Assembly (NCBI GenBank): GCA_021300575.1
Contig: JAJTDM010000007.1
Location: 1-64,000 of the forward strand
Direction: 5' to 3'
DNA: 64,000 nucleotides
Source of the DNA: Rubrivivax sp.
GTDB taxonomy: Bacteria; Pseudomonadota; Gammaproteobacteria; Burkholderiales; Burkholderiaceae_C
Made by a program: the position numbers and the translations under genes
The notes under the pieces: generated by a model
Databases searched by the model: none
What the model saw: the letters and a program-made list of their open reading frames with translations, nothing else
What the model was told of the DNA's origin: nothing
In this document: piece after piece, positions 29,616-37,631 of the stretch
How positions within the stretch are numbered: the stretch's first letter is position 1
Layout of the letters: each line of letters opens with the position of its first letter

Positions 29616-30512
29616 GTGCGAAATCAATTCTTTCGCAGGGCTTCGATCCTGCTGGTGGTGACCTTGTGCATGCAGGGGTGCGCGTCGCCGCGGCAGATGC
29701 TCCTGAGCGGCGTGGCCGATGCGCTGGCTGCCCAGGGCCGGGCAGACGAGGACGACCTGCTGCTGGCGCGCGACGCGGCGCCCTTCTACCTGAAGCTGTC
29801 GGAGTCCCTGCTGCTCCAGACCCCCGGCCACATCAGTCTGGCTGAGTCGGTGGCCGGTGGCTTCACGCAGTACGCCTATGCCTTTGTCGCCTTCGAGGCT
29901 GACCGGATCGAGAGCAGCGACTCTCGTGCCGCCCAGCGCATGCGTTAGCGTGCTGCTCGCCTGTACGAGCGCGCGCATCGCCACGCCATGGTGGCGCTTG
30001 AACAGGCGCAACCGGGCTTGCGTGCTTCGCTGGCCAAGGGTCCGGCTGGTGTGCGCATCCCCTCGGCGCAGGTGGGCCTGGCCTACTGGGCTGCCGCATC
30101 CTGGGCTGCGGCCATCTCGCTGTCCAAGGACCGTCCCGACGTGGTGGCCGACCTTCCTCTGGCCGTGGCGCTTGCGCAGGCCGCCCATGCAGCCGACCCC
30201 GGCCATGGTCAGGGTGCCCTGGCCTCCCTGCTCGGCACGCTCGAGGCCTCGCGGCCAGGCGGTACACGGACGCAGGCCATGGCTTACTTCGACCAGGCCC
30301 TGGCCGGTGCCGGCCGCACGCGTGCGGCGGTGTACGTGGCCATGGCCGAGGCGTTGGCCCAACCCTCGGGTGACCGCGCTGCCTTCGAACGCTGGTTGCA
30401 GTTGGCGCTAGAGCCCCCCACAGCAGGCGACGTCCGGACCGTCGACCTCAGCACCCGGGTGATGACCGAACGCGCGCGCTGGCTGCTGGCCTCCATCGAT
30501 GACCTTTTCTGA
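29616..30512 (+). pseudogene. tatT: TRAP transporter TatT component, interrupted by an in-frame TAG
   Basis: The reading frame encodes a TatT-type TRAP-associated lipoprotein: signal and lipobox (CMQGC), then a helical TPR-like body (LAYWAAASWAAAISLSKDRP, AYFDQALAGAG). Codon 111 is TAG at 29946-29948. The same frame continues without further stops for 187 codons, and the residues after the stop (RAARLYERAHRHAMVALE) continue the TatT helix without shift. So the gene is intact apart from one base change, for example from CAG or GAG. It could be a true nonsense mutation, a sequencing error or a readthrough site. GTG start at 29616. dctP starts 16 bp after its end. Confidence 0.8.
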
Positions 30513-30528
30513 AAGCCGAGCCCTGTAC

Positions 30529-31542
30529 ATGCAACGTCGACATCTCCTGGCCGCTGGCGGTGGGCTGGTTCTTCCGTCCGCCGCACCGCTCGCGCAGGCA
30601 GCCGTGCAGTTGCGCATTGGCAGCGTGGTGCCGAAGAACTCGCTGTACCACCAGAAGCTGCTGGAGATCGGCGAGGCCTGGCGCGGCGCTCAGGGCGCGG
30701 CCGCGCGCTTCGCGGTCTTCACCGATGGCAGCCAGGGCGGCGAGGCGGAGATCGTGCGGCGCATGCGGATCGGTCAGCTGCAGGGCGGCCTGATGTCGGT
30801 GGTGGGCCTTCGCGACATCGAGCCGACGATCGCCGCGCTGCAGAACCTTCCGCTGCTGTTTCGCAGTTGGGAGGAGGTGGACCATGTACGCGAGAAGATG
30901 CGCCCGTCGATCGAGAAGCGGGTGCTCGAACGCGGCTTCGTCATCATCGGTTGGGGCGACGCCGGCTGGGTGCGCTTCTTCTCGAAGGAACCCGCCGTGC
31001 GGCCCGACGATTACAAGGGTATGAAGTTTTTCGCCTGGGGCAGCGAGCCCGAACAGCAGGCGATCATGAAGAGCCTGGGCTACACGCCGGTTCCCCTGGA
31101 GACCACCGACATCCTGCCGGCCATGCAGACCGGGATGATCAACGTCGTCCCGTCGACGCCGTACTTCGCTCTGGCCACCCAGGTCTTCGGCACGGCCTCG
31201 CACATGCTGGAGATCAACTGGGCGCCGATCGTGGGCGCCCTCGCCCTGACGCGCCGGGCTTGGGACACGATGAGCCCCGCGGCGCAGCAGGCGCTGCGCA
31301 CGAGCGGCGAAAGCGCCAGCATTGCGATGCGCGCGCAGGCCCGCAAGGAAGTCGACGAGGCGGTGGAGGCGATGAAGAAACGCGGCCTCGTCGTCAACCG
31401 CCCCAACGCGGAACAGATGCGCGAGTGGGATCAGCTTGCTGAGCGCCTGTACCCGCGCATCCGCGGCACGATGGTGCCCTCCGAGACCTTCGACGAAGTC
31501 TTCGCTCACCTGAAGGCCTTCCGCGCCACACGGGGGCGCTGA
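30529..31542 (+). CDS. dctP: TRAP transporter substrate-binding protein DctP
   Basis: This 337-residue periplasmic binding protein begins with a short signal (MQRRHLLAAGGGLVLPSAAPLAQA) and shows the DctP fold: LRIGSVVPKNSLYHQKLLEIG, FFSKEPAVRPDDYKGMKFFAW, and the region where the conserved substrate-binding Arg sits (VVPSTPYFALATQVFG). It captures the substrate for the TRAP permease. The ATG at 30529 was chosen; an in-frame ATG at 30499 overlaps tatT. It belongs to a tatT-dctP-dctQM operon with a candidate Pho box upstream of tatT. The substrate is unknown. Confidence 0.9.
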   Translation: MQRRHLLAAGGGLVLPSAAPLAQAAVQLRIGSVVPKNSLYHQKLLEIGEAWRGAQGAAARFAVFTDGSQGGEAEIVRRMRIGQLQGGLMSVVGLRDIEPTIAALQNLPLLFRSWEEVDHVREKMRPSIEKRVLERGFVIIGWGDAGWVRFFSKEPAVRPDDYKGMKFFAWGSEPEQQAIMKSLGYTPVPLETTDILPAMQTGMINVVPSTPYFALATQVFGTASHMLEINWAPIVGALALTRRAWDTMSPAAQQALRTSGESASIAMRAQARKEVDEAVEAMKKRGLVVNRPNAEQMREWDQLAERLYPRIRGTMVPSETFDEVFAHLKAFRATRGR

Positions 31543-31543
31543 G

Positions 31544-33409
31544 TTGACGAACCCTTCTACGGCGCAGCCGGCGCCTTCTTCGGCCGCGGTGCGCTGGTCA
31601 GTTGACAACGCCTTGGCTTCGCTGGCGCTCGCGCTGATGGTGCTGATTCCGGCGATCGAGGTGGCGCTGCGGCCCACGCTGGGCCGCGGCATCGACAACG
31701 CGCCCGTCCTGGTTCAGCACCTCGGGCTCGTGCTGGCGATGGCCGGCGCATTGGCTGCCGAGCGCCACGGACACCTCACGACGCTAGGCAGCAGCCTGGC
31801 GCAGTTTGTCGGCGCGGTCTGGCAACAGCGGCTGCACCTCTTCGCCCACGGTGCCTCGGCCGGTGTGTGCGGCGTGCTGGCGCTGGCCAGCGGCCGCTTC
31901 GTCGCCACCGAGATCTCGGCGGCCCATGAACTCGCCTACGGTATGCCGACCTGGTGGGTACAGGCGGTGATGCCCGTGGGCTTCCTGCTCCTCGGCGCCA
32001 AGCTCGGTGCGCGCTGCTCGGCCCGCATGGGATGGCTCTGGGCGCTCGCCGCGCCCGGCGCCGGCGTCGCCCTCGGCCTGGGCTTCGACGGCCAGGTCGT
32101 GCCCATCGGGCTGGCCGTGTTGCTGCTGGTGGCGGCGCTGCTGGCAGGTGCGCCGATCTTTGCATTTCTCGGCGGCCTGGCGCTGCTGCTTTTCTGGGGC
32201 GATGGTCTGCCGCTGGCTTCGGTGGCGCTGTCGCACTATGCGACCACGGTCAACCCGTCGTTGCCAGCGCTTCCCCTGTTCACGCTCGCGGGTCTGGTGT
32301 TCGCGCGCACCGGTGCTGCGCAGCGGCTGGGTGCGCTCTTCGTCGCGCTTTTCGGGGGCGGCGTTGGCGGCACGGTGCTCGCCACCGCGATGTTGTGTTC
32401 GGCCTTCACAGCATTCACCGGCGGCAGCGGCGTCACGATCCTCGCAGTCGGTGGCCTGCTGCTGCCGCTGCTGCTGCGTGCGGGCTACCCGGAGCGGCGC
32501 GGCATCGGTCTGGTCACCAGCGCCAGTGCGCTGGGCGTCCTGCTGGCGCCTTCGGTGCCGCTGATCATGGTGGCAGTGGTGGCGCGGGTGCCGATCCTCG
32601 ACATGTTCCTGGCCGGGCTGGTGCCGGCGCTGGTGATGGTGGTGTGCCTGCTGCTGTTGGGCAACTTCCTCAAGCGCGACGCCGCTGCGTCACCGGATGC
32701 GGCAGCAGCGGCCACGATGGCGGCCACGAGCCGCCCGGACCTGCCTGCCGCCGCCCGAGCGGCCTGGCTCGCAAAGTGGGAGCTCGGCGCACCGCTGGTG
32801 GCCATCGGCACCCTGGCCAGCGGGCTGGCCACGCCCACCGAGAGCGCGGCAATGACGGCGCTTTACGCCGTGCTCACACAGGCGCTGGGGCACCGAGAGC
32901 TGCCCTGGGCGCGGCTTTGCGAATGCCTGGCCGAGTGTGCGCAGATCATCGGCGGCGTGATGCTGATTCTCGGCATGGCGCTGGCGCTGACGAACTTCCT
33001 GGTCGACGCCGGCGTTCCAGACGCCGCGGTGCAGTGGGTGCAGGGGGTGATCCCGAACAAATGGGTCTTCCTGCTGGCGCTGTGCCTGTTCCTCTTTGCT
33101 GCGGCGGCGCTGATGGAGATCTACGCCGCCATCGTCGTGCTCGTGCCGCTGCTGCTGCCCCTGGCGGTGGCTTATGGCATCGAGCCGATCCACTTTGGCA
33201 TCATTTTCCTGGCCGCCATGGAAGTCGGGTTCCTGTTTCCGCCCGCCGGTCTGAACATCTACTTCGCTTCGGCGATGTTCGGCAAGAGCGTGCGCTACGT
33301 GGCGGCGTCGGTGGCACCCGCCATGGGAGCAATCTTCGTGGGCACGCTGCTCATCGCCGCCTTCCCCTGGCTGGCTACCGCACTGCCTTCGTGGCTGGGC
33401 TCCCGCTGA
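31544..33409 (+). CDS. dctQM: TRAP transporter permease, fused DctQ-DctM subunits
   Basis: This 621-residue membrane protein joins a four-helix DctQ-like part (residues about 25-165) to a large DctM part with around a dozen helices. DctM features include GVTILAVGGLLLPLL, LGVLLAPSVPLIMVAVV, TPTESAAMTALYAV and EVGFLFPPAGLNIYF. It uses an ion gradient to move the DctP-bound substrate inward. The TTG at 31544 starts 1 bp after the dctP stop. Fusion of Q and M is known in this family. The gene converges with a small TPR gene, with a hairpin terminator between. Confidence 0.92.
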   Translation: MTNPSTAQPAPSSAAVRWSVDNALASLALALMVLIPAIEVALRPTLGRGIDNAPVLVQHLGLVLAMAGALAAERHGHLTTLGSSLAQFVGAVWQQRLHLFAHGASAGVCGVLALASGRFVATEISAAHELAYGMPTWWVQAVMPVGFLLLGAKLGARCSARMGWLWALAAPGAGVALGLGFDGQVVPIGLAVLLLVAALLAGAPIFAFLGGLALLLFWGDGLPLASVALSHYATTVNPSLPALPLFTLAGLVFARTGAAQRLGALFVALFGGGVGGTVLATAMLCSAFTAFTGGSGVTILAVGGLLLPLLLRAGYPERRGIGLVTSASALGVLLAPSVPLIMVAVVARVPILDMFLAGLVPALVMVVCLLLLGNFLKRDAAASPDAAAAATMAATSRPDLPAAARAAWLAKWELGAPLVAIGTLASGLATPTESAAMTALYAVLTQALGHRELPWARLCECLAECAQIIGGVMLILGMALALTNFLVDAGVPDAAVQWVQGVIPNKWVFLLALCLFLFAAAALMEIYAAIVVLVPLLLPLAVAYGIEPIHFGIIFLAAMEVGFLFPPAGLNIYFASAMFGKSVRYVAASVAPAMGAIFVGTLLIAAFPWLATALPSWLGSR

Positions 33410-33440
33410 CGCCGCGGCCCTTTCAGCACGACCAGAACAG

Positions 33441-33455
33441 GCCCCCATCGGGGGC
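33441..33455. terminator. Hairpin between convergent dctQM and TPR gene
   Basis: GCCCCC-ATC-GGGGGC is a perfect 6-bp GC stem in the 60-bp gap between the convergent stops. No T-run follows on either strand, so termination is inferred from position. Confidence 0.45.
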
Positions 33456-33469
33456 GGGCCGCCGGGCCC

Positions 33470-33955
33470 TCACCAGCGGGGCTTGGGGCGGGCCTGCGGC
33501 TTGGCGTCAAGGGCGCGACGCAGCTCCTGGTACTCCTCGCATTGCAGGCTGCACAGGCGCTCCAGCGCCTGCAGGTGGACGAGGGCTTGGTCGCGCCGGC
33601 CGAGGACCAGCATGAGCTCGCCTCGGTATTCGTGGGCACCCAGGTGAGTCGGGTCGATGGCGAGCGCACGGTCGTAGGCGGCCTCTGACTCGGCATGCCG
33701 ACCGAGCTTGCGCAGGCTGAAGCCCAGCAGGTTGTGGCCATCGGCGTCCTGCGGTTGCGCCCGCAGGTAGGGCTGCAGCACCGCGACGGCGCGCTCCCAC
33801 TGGCTGCTCTTCACCGCCTCACGACTCTCCCGGATGGCCCGGTCCTCCATGGGAGGGTTACGGTTGGGTACATCGACGGCGTGAGCTCTCCCGAAGGCAC
33901 ATACACCGATCAGCAGGACTGCCGCCAGGCACAGCGCAGGGGACTTTTTGCTCAT
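33470..33955 (-). CDS. Exported TPR-repeat protein
   Basis: This 161-residue protein has a signal peptide (MSKKSPALCLAAVLLIGVC, likely cleaved after FGRAHA) and at least two TPR repeats (DGHNLLGFSLRKLGRHAESEAAYDRALAIDP and the next helix pair). The C-terminus has two Cys (CSLQCEEY). TPRs mediate protein contacts, so it may be a periplasmic scaffold, but no function can be assigned. The start at 33955 is preferred for the signal peptide; a TTG at 34003 would add 16 residues. It is divergent from a secreted phosphoesterase (175-bp gap). Confidence 0.75.
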   Translation of the reverse strand: MSKKSPALCLAAVLLIGVCAFGRAHAVDVPNRNPPMEDRAIRESREAVKSSQWERAVAVLQPYLRAQPQDADGHNLLGFSLRKLGRHAESEAAYDRALAIDPTHLGAHEYRGELMLVLGRRDQALVHLQALERLCSLQCEEYQELRRALDAKPQARPKPRW

Positions 33956-34130
33956 GGCCACAAGCGTAGTCCCACTGCGAATGGACACCCACGCCTTGAT
34001 CAATGCCCCTGAAGCGGGAAGAGGATTGACACAGACGCGTCAAGGAAAAGATGTCTGCTCGACGAAGGCGGCCTCGCACCATGACCCTGCTCTGCCAGCG
34101 TTGGAGTGTGGCCCTGGAATTGATTTCTGA

Positions 34131-35117
34131 ATGAGCGCAATCATGCATGGAGCTCCCGCAACCTGGTCGGCCTCGGCCAAGAAGCTCGCGACATTGATCA
34201 CCTTGGTCGTGCTGGCCACCCTGCCGGTGCATGCGCAGGGCTTCCACTTCGTCGCGCTGGGTGACTTGCCCTACGGCCCCCCAGCCCAGTCCTATCCACC
34301 CTACCGAAAGCTCATTGACCGAATCAACGTGGAAGCCGGTGCCTTCAGCATCCACGTCGGCGACATCAAGTCTGGCTCCACGCTTTGCAACGACGAGGAG
34401 TTCGCCCAACAGCTTGAGCATTTCCGGCGCTTCAAGGGCGCCGTGGTGTACACCCCCGGTGACAACGAGTGGACAGACTGTCACCGTATCAACAACGGGG
34501 GGTTCGACCCGCTTGAGCGGCTGGCCGCCCTGCGCCAGCGCTTCTTCCAGGCCGGCCAGTCGCTAGGCCAGGCCCCCATCGCCTTGGAGAACCAGTCGGC
34601 CGTCACGCCCGCCCGCGGGAAGTTCATCGAGAACCAGCGCTGGCACCATCAGGGCGTGACCTTCGCCACGATTCATGTCGTCGGCAGCAACAACAATCTC
34701 GAAGCCAGGACCCTGTCGGCCGCCTCGGAGTTCTTCGAGCGAGACGAGGCCAATGTTGAGTGGCTGCAGTCCACTTTCGATGGGGCGAGCCAGAAGGGTT
34801 CACGTGCGGTGGTGATCGCGTTCCAGGCCGACGTCTTTGATTCACGTACGCCGTTCGAGGACTTTCCCGGTTGGTCAGGGTTCAAGAGGTCCATCGAAGG
34901 CACCCTGCTGCCGCTGGCAGAGCGCTGGGGCAAGCCGGTCCTTGTGATCCACGGTGACAGCCACCAGTTCCGCATCGACCAACCCTTTTCCCTGCAAAAG
35001 CGCCCCTTGCGAAACATCACGCGCCTCATCGTTCCGGGAGCCTCCGATGTGCGCGCGGTACGGGTCGATGTCCGGCCCTCGGGTGGCTTCGGCTTCGAGT
35101 TGATCGAGGCGCGTTGA
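34131..35117 (+). CDS. Secreted calcineurin-like metallophosphoesterase
   Basis: This 328-residue protein has a signal peptide ending near VHAQG and metallophosphoesterase metal motifs: FVALGDLPYG, IHVGDIKSG, YTPGDNEWTDC and VIHGDSHQFR. These correspond to the GD-GDxx-GNxx-H pattern, with Asn in GDNE. It would cleave phosphate esters outside the inner membrane. The start at 34131 or the in-frame ATG at 34143 would both serve. It precedes the phytase-like lipoprotein gene at 35251 on the same strand and lies in the phosphate-related region, but I see no clear Pho box directly before it. Confidence 0.82.
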   Translation: MSAIMHGAPATWSASAKKLATLITLVVLATLPVHAQGFHFVALGDLPYGPPAQSYPPYRKLIDRINVEAGAFSIHVGDIKSGSTLCNDEEFAQQLEHFRRFKGAVVYTPGDNEWTDCHRINNGGFDPLERLAALRQRFFQAGQSLGQAPIALENQSAVTPARGKFIENQRWHHQGVTFATIHVVGSNNNLEARTLSAASEFFERDEANVEWLQSTFDGASQKGSRAVVIAFQADVFDSRTPFEDFPGWSGFKRSIEGTLLPLAERWGKPVLVIHGDSHQFRIDQPFSLQKRPLRNITRLIVPGASDVRAVRVDVRPSGGFGFELIEAR

Positions 35118-35165
35118 TGTCGCGCTGCCACCATGGTCGTCGCTGAGCCGGTGGCCGGATTCAGC

Positions 35166-35184
35166 CTGTCATCGAAGCTTCACG
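35166..35184 (+). promoter_or_regulatory. Candidate Pho box upstream of the phytase-like lipoprotein gene
   Basis: CTGTCATCGAAGCTTCACG begins with the exact consensus half-site CTGTCAT and repeats a TTCAC half-site 11 bp later, 67 bp before the ATG at 35251. Confidence 0.7.
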
Positions 35185-35250
35185 CGGCTGACACTCAGGC
35201 GTCATGCGGCGTCGAAAGACTACGGCAAATTGTCTTTTGGGGGTTCCTCC

Positions 35251-37425
35251 ATGTCCGCTTTTCGTCTGTCCGCATTGACAGTTGCCGTCATCGTCAGCTT
35301 GCAAGCCTGCTCCTCGGGTGAAGAGCCTCAATCGGGAGTATTCCTCGACTCTGCGGTGGATGGGATGGCGTACTCCACCACCTCTGGCCTGAGCGGTACG
35401 ACGGACAAGGACGGCAAGTTCGAGTTCCTGACGGGTGACCGAGTGACGTTCAAGCTTGCCGGCGTCACGCTACCTGCAGCCGAGGCTCGCGCCGTACTGA
35501 CCCCCATGGACCTGACCGCCGGTTCTTCCCCTGATGATCCGGCTGCGTTGGCCATCGCCCGGCTCTTGCAGTCGCTTGACACCGACGGCAACCCCGAGAA
35601 CGGGCTGCAGCTCAGTGCCAGTCGGCTGGCTGCCAACGCCGCAGCGCCTGCTCAGTGGGCCAAGGCGAGCGATGCCGATCTGCTTGGGCTTCTCGCTTCC
35701 GGCGTCAGCCTGAAGAGCGAAGACGATGCTCGCAAGCACTTTCGCAAGACATACGACCGGGTTCGCGCCGAGCCGAAACTGACGCTCGTAGGCCGCTACG
35801 CGCCCTTCTCTGCGCCTTATCCCGACAACACAGCCAACGACCGGCTGGTGGCGGAGATCGTCTCCTTCCACGCGGAAAGCAAGTCCGCCTTCATCACAGT
35901 CGACACCACCTCGCAGAAGTCTTCCTTCCGGCGCATCAACCTGGCGAGCCTGCCCAGCACCGGCCTCGCCGCAGCAGTCACGGCATCGAACCTGACCGAA
36001 GGCACGACGACCAATGTGGCGGCCGATCTGCTGGCCGAGAACGGCTTCGTGGCAGGCGGTGTGCAGAGCCTGGATGTGAGCGGCAACCTGCTGGCCATTG
36101 CGGTTCAGGCCAACGTCAAGACCGACAAGGGCCGGGTCGCCTTCTACCGTATCGCCAGCACCGGGGCTGTCACCTTCCTGAGATCGGTAGAGGTGGGTTC
36201 GCTTCCCGACGGTGTGGCCTTCTCGCCCGATGGCAAGTTCCTGGTGGTGGCCAATGAAGGCGAGTTGCCGAACAACTTCGTCGCGGGCACGTCGGTAGAC
36301 CCTGAAGGCACGATCTCCATCATCCCGATCAAGGACGATGCGCCGGTCACGGCGGAAGCCGTCACCCTGGATTTCAAGGATTTCAATGTGGGTGGTACTC
36401 GCCATGCCGAGTTGCCGGCCGATGTCCGCATCGGACGCCCCGGCGCAACCGTGGCACAGGACCTCGAGCCCGAGTACGTGACCATCTCTGACGACAGCAA
36501 GACCGCCTTCGTGACCCTGCAGGAGAACAATGCGATCGCGGTGGTCGATCTGGACCGCAAGCGCATCACGAAGATCATTGCCATGGGCTACAAGGACCAC
36601 GGCCTGGAGCGCAACAAGATCGCCCCGTCGGATCGCTATGTGGCGGGCTCGGCCACCGTACCGCCCACCCTCAAGACCTACCCTGGCCTCTACGGCATCT
36701 ACATGCCCGACGGTATTGCCAGCTTCAGTCACCAGGGCAAGGCCTACGTCATCACGGCCAACGAAGGTGATGACCGCGACGACTATCTGAACCCTGATGA
36801 GACTGCCCGCATCAGCGCGCTTGCGCTCGATGCCACGGCCTTTCCCAACGGCGCAACGCTCAAGACTGACGCCGAGCTCGGACGTCTGACGGCCATGGCG
36901 AAATCTGCCAAGCGATCGGACGGCAGCGCCGTGAATCTGGGGGATACCGACGGCGACAACGACTACGACAAGCTCTACGTCCTGGGTGGGCGCTCGTTCT
37001 CCATCATCGAGGTCGACAGCGGCAAGATGGTGTTCGATTCGGGCTCCGACATCGAACGCGTCGTCTACAACGATGCCAACGATGACGTTGCCAACCGCCT
37101 GACACTGCTGAATGCCGCACAGTTGAAAGGCCGTCTTGACAACAAGGGGCCCGAGCCTGAGAACGTCGTGGTTGGCACGGTTCGCGGTCAGACGTATGCC
37201 TTCGTCGGGCTGGAGCGCTCAAGCGGCATCCTGGTCTACAACATTACCGATCCGGCCAAGCCAAGCTTCGTGCAGTACATCCGCAACACCACCACGCTGG
37301 CCGAGGGCGACATCAGCCCCGAGGGCTTGAAGTTCGTGCCCGCCAGCAAGAGCCCCAACGGCAAGGCGCTGCTCATCGTGGGCTACGAGTTCTCCGGCAG
37401 CATGGCGGTGTTCACGTTCGAATGA
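35251..37425 (+). CDS. Phytase-like beta-propeller lipoprotein (choice-of-anchor I type)
   Basis: This 724-residue protein has a lipoprotein signal (IVSLQAC near residue 17) and a short N-terminal beta domain with GTTDKDGKFEFLTGD and TPMDLTAGSS. A long propeller follows, with repeats such as VSGNLLAIAVQANVKTDKG, VAFSPDGKFLVVANEGE, YVTISDDSKTAFVTLQENNA and ITANEGDDRDDYLNPDE. This propeller is the choice-of-anchor I/alkaline-phosphatase-like type related to esterase-like phytases. Acidic loops such as GDTDGDNDYDKL look like Ca-binding sites. A cell-surface phosphatase or phytase role fits the strong Pho box upstream, but catalytic activity is inferred. The ATG at 35251 is chosen over a TTG at 35230. 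Confidence 0.78.
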   Translation: MSAFRLSALTVAVIVSLQACSSGEEPQSGVFLDSAVDGMAYSTTSGLSGTTDKDGKFEFLTGDRVTFKLAGVTLPAAEARAVLTPMDLTAGSSPDDPAALAIARLLQSLDTDGNPENGLQLSASRLAANAAAPAQWAKASDADLLGLLASGVSLKSEDDARKHFRKTYDRVRAEPKLTLVGRYAPFSAPYPDNTANDRLVAEIVSFHAESKSAFITVDTTSQKSSFRRINLASLPSTGLAAAVTASNLTEGTTTNVAADLLAENGFVAGGVQSLDVSGNLLAIAVQANVKTDKGRVAFYRIASTGAVTFLRSVEVGSLPDGVAFSPDGKFLVVANEGELPNNFVAGTSVDPEGTISIIPIKDDAPVTAEAVTLDFKDFNVGGTRHAELPADVRIGRPGATVAQDLEPEYVTISDDSKTAFVTLQENNAIAVVDLDRKRITKIIAMGYKDHGLERNKIAPSDRYVAGSATVPPTLKTYPGLYGIYMPDGIASFSHQGKAYVITANEGDDRDDYLNPDETARISALALDATAFPNGATLKTDAELGRLTAMAKSAKRSDGSAVNLGDTDGDNDYDKLYVLGGRSFSIIEVDSGKMVFDSGSDIERVVYNDANDDVANRLTLLNAAQLKGRLDNKGPEPENVVVGTVRGQTYAFVGLERSSGILVYNITDPAKPSFVQYIRNTTTLAEGDISPEGLKFVPASKSPNGKALLIVGYEFSGSMAVFTFE

Positions 37426-37533
37426 GCAGTCGGACGCAAGTCCGTCAGGGATTCATCGCCTCGCTTCACTCACAGACGCAGGGGCCGTGAGCGCCCTCAA
37501 TGGTGTGCGGCGCCAGCCAGGCCAGCTTGACGG

Positions 37534-37573
37534 CTGTCTCGTCGTTCGGGAGAGGGGGCCGCTGACGAGACAG
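37534..37573. terminator. Long inverted repeat between convergent genes
   Basis: CTGTCTCGTC (37534-37543) pairs perfectly with GACGAGACAG (37564-37573) across 20 nt, in the 206-bp gap between the convergent propeller and subtilase genes. It may end transcription from both sides; no strong T-run follows. Confidence 0.4.
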
Positions 37574-37631
37574 AGCTCACTTTGTCTTGTGGGCGATGGT
37601 TCTGCGGTCCAGGTGCAGACGTGCCCGCAGT

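Noticed and set aside
34026..34043. TTGAC-N8-GTCAA inverted repeat upstream of the secreted phosphoesterase, considered as a Pho box
   Set aside because: The half-sites are inverted, not direct repeats at 11 bp, so it does not fit PhoB; too short to call another operator.
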